The notes beneath the pieces were generated by a model. It searched no databases, was not told the origin of the DNA, and was given only the letters and a program-made list of their open reading frames with translations. Both the position numbers and the translations under genes were made by a program. Source: Bacteroidota bacterium (GTDB lineage: Bacteria; Bacteroidota; Bacteroidia; Chitinophagales; Chitinophagaceae). Taken from it: DNA of 6,241 nucleotides. The DNA is taken from NCBI GenBank assembly GCA_028877045.1, contig JAGWPQ010000039.1, positions 1-6,241 on the forward strand, in the 5' to 3' direction. Positions 5,758-6,241 of the stretch are shown piece after piece (the stretch's first letter is position 1; every line of letters starts with the position of its first letter).

Positions 5758-6241
5758 TTATTTTTTATCAACATCAACTTTTATGTTGAGACTGTCTGGT
5801 TTGGATTTAGTAAAAAGCGGTTGATATTTTTTAAACTGTTCGTCTGTTAATTGTTTACCGTTTACAATTAATTTATTATTGCTCATTTCAATCTTCACAT
5901 CATTACCGGCAACAACACCATCTTTCTTTAATGCTTCAATCAATTCATTCATTGGTTTTTCATCGCTGACAATTGATATGTTAGAATTGGTTGTTGAATC
6001 TTTTGAAACAACTTTTATTTCAATCTTTTTAATGGCGCTTGCCTGCAAATTTCCTTTATGAATTTGCGCCAATGTAGGTGCAATAACCAAAGAAACGATC
6101 GACATTAATTTGATAAGGATATTCATTGATGGTCCGGAAGTATCTTTAAACGGATCACCAACGGTATCACCTGTAACAGAAGCTTTATGCGGTTCAGATT
6201 TTTTATAATAGATCTCACCATTTATTTCAATTCCTTTTTCA
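5758..6241 (-). CDS. hppA: Membrane ion-translocating inorganic pyrophosphatase, C-terminal part with extended tail
   Basis: The frame is open through the right edge, giving 160 residues; the Met at 6126 is internal. HppA hydrolyses cytoplasmic pyrophosphate and pumps H+ and/or Na+ across the membrane. The evidence is the family's C-terminal block: HKASVTGDTVGDPFKDTSG (visible residues 18-36), whose spaced aspartates (25, 29, 33) and Lys32 belong to the Mg-pyrophosphate site. It is followed by the final helix NILIKLMSIVSLVIAP (about 40-55). Most family members end soon after this helix. Here about 95 hydrophilic residues follow, Lys/Asp/Ser-rich, with a patterned stretch MNELIEALKKDGVV...NNKLIVNGKQLTDEQFKKYQPLF. 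Family topology (16 helices, both ends outside) would put the tail in the periplasm. The ion specificity residues lie outside the window. A strong terminator follows the stop. Confidence 0.95.
   Translation of the reverse strand, partial: EKGIEINGEIYYKKSEPHKASVTGDTVGDPFKDTSGPSMNILIKLMSIVSLVIAPTLAQIHKGNLQASAIKKIEIKVVSKDSTTNSNISIVSDEKPMNELIEALKKDGVVAGNDVKIEMSNNKLIVNGKQLTDEQFKKYQPLFTKSKPDSLNIKVDVDKK

Noticed and set aside
1788..5850. Similar endings of the M56 protein (ILIDVKNK) and HppA tail (IKVDVDKK), suggesting a shared domain.
   Set aside because: The match is short and low-complexity, and the preceding segments do not align by eye.
5758..6126. Stand-alone 122-aa exported protein starting at the Met at 6126, with a signal-peptide-like N-terminus.
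   Set aside because: The frame stays open to the right edge and the upstream codons encode the conserved HppA motif; the apparent signal peptide is the last HppA membrane helix.

Overview
The window looks like chromosomal DNA of a Bacteroidota bacterium, most likely Chitinophagaceae or a close relative. The evidence is the AT-rich sequence, a type IX secretion (T9SS) C-terminal sorting domain, a BlaI / M56-peptidase regulatory pair, a TAnnTTTG-type -7 promoter element, and poor Shine-Dalgarno sequences. The family assignment is inferred from recalled protein similarity, not from a search.

Layout, left to right. (1) Bases 1-1741, plus strand: the 3' part of a large secreted protein, open through the left edge and ending in a T9SS type A sorting domain. 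(2) Bases 1761-1797: a perfect 17-bp hairpin between convergent genes, with T-tracts on both sides. (3) Bases 1788-4077, minus strand: a two-gene unit, blaI-like repressor then M56 (BlaR1-like) membrane metallopeptidase, separated by one base. Two operator-like dyads precede the repressor ATG. (4) Bases 4243-5124, minus strand: a fatty acid hydroxylase / sterol desaturase family membrane di-iron enzyme, closest by motif to alkylglycerol monooxygenase. (5) Bases 5262-5525, minus strand: a small exported protein with four cysteines, not recognised, with its own likely promoter and a weak terminator. (6) Bases 5706-5738: a strong GC-rich intrinsic terminator. (7) Bases 5758-6241, minus strand: the 3' end of hppA, the membrane ion-pumping pyrophosphatase, open through the right edge. 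It carries an unusual hydrophilic C-terminal tail of about 95 residues.

Only the BlaI/M56 pair clearly works together: the peptidase is expected to sense an envelope signal and relieve BlaI repression. No beta-lactamase or other obvious target lies in the window, so the regulon is unknown. The remaining genes look like separate transcription units that share an envelope or membrane theme. No RNA gene, CRISPR array, insertion sequence or complete new multi-gene system was seen. The points most worth checking are the HppA tail, the sensor-less but extended M56 protein, the tandem BlaI operator candidates and the small four-cysteine protein.
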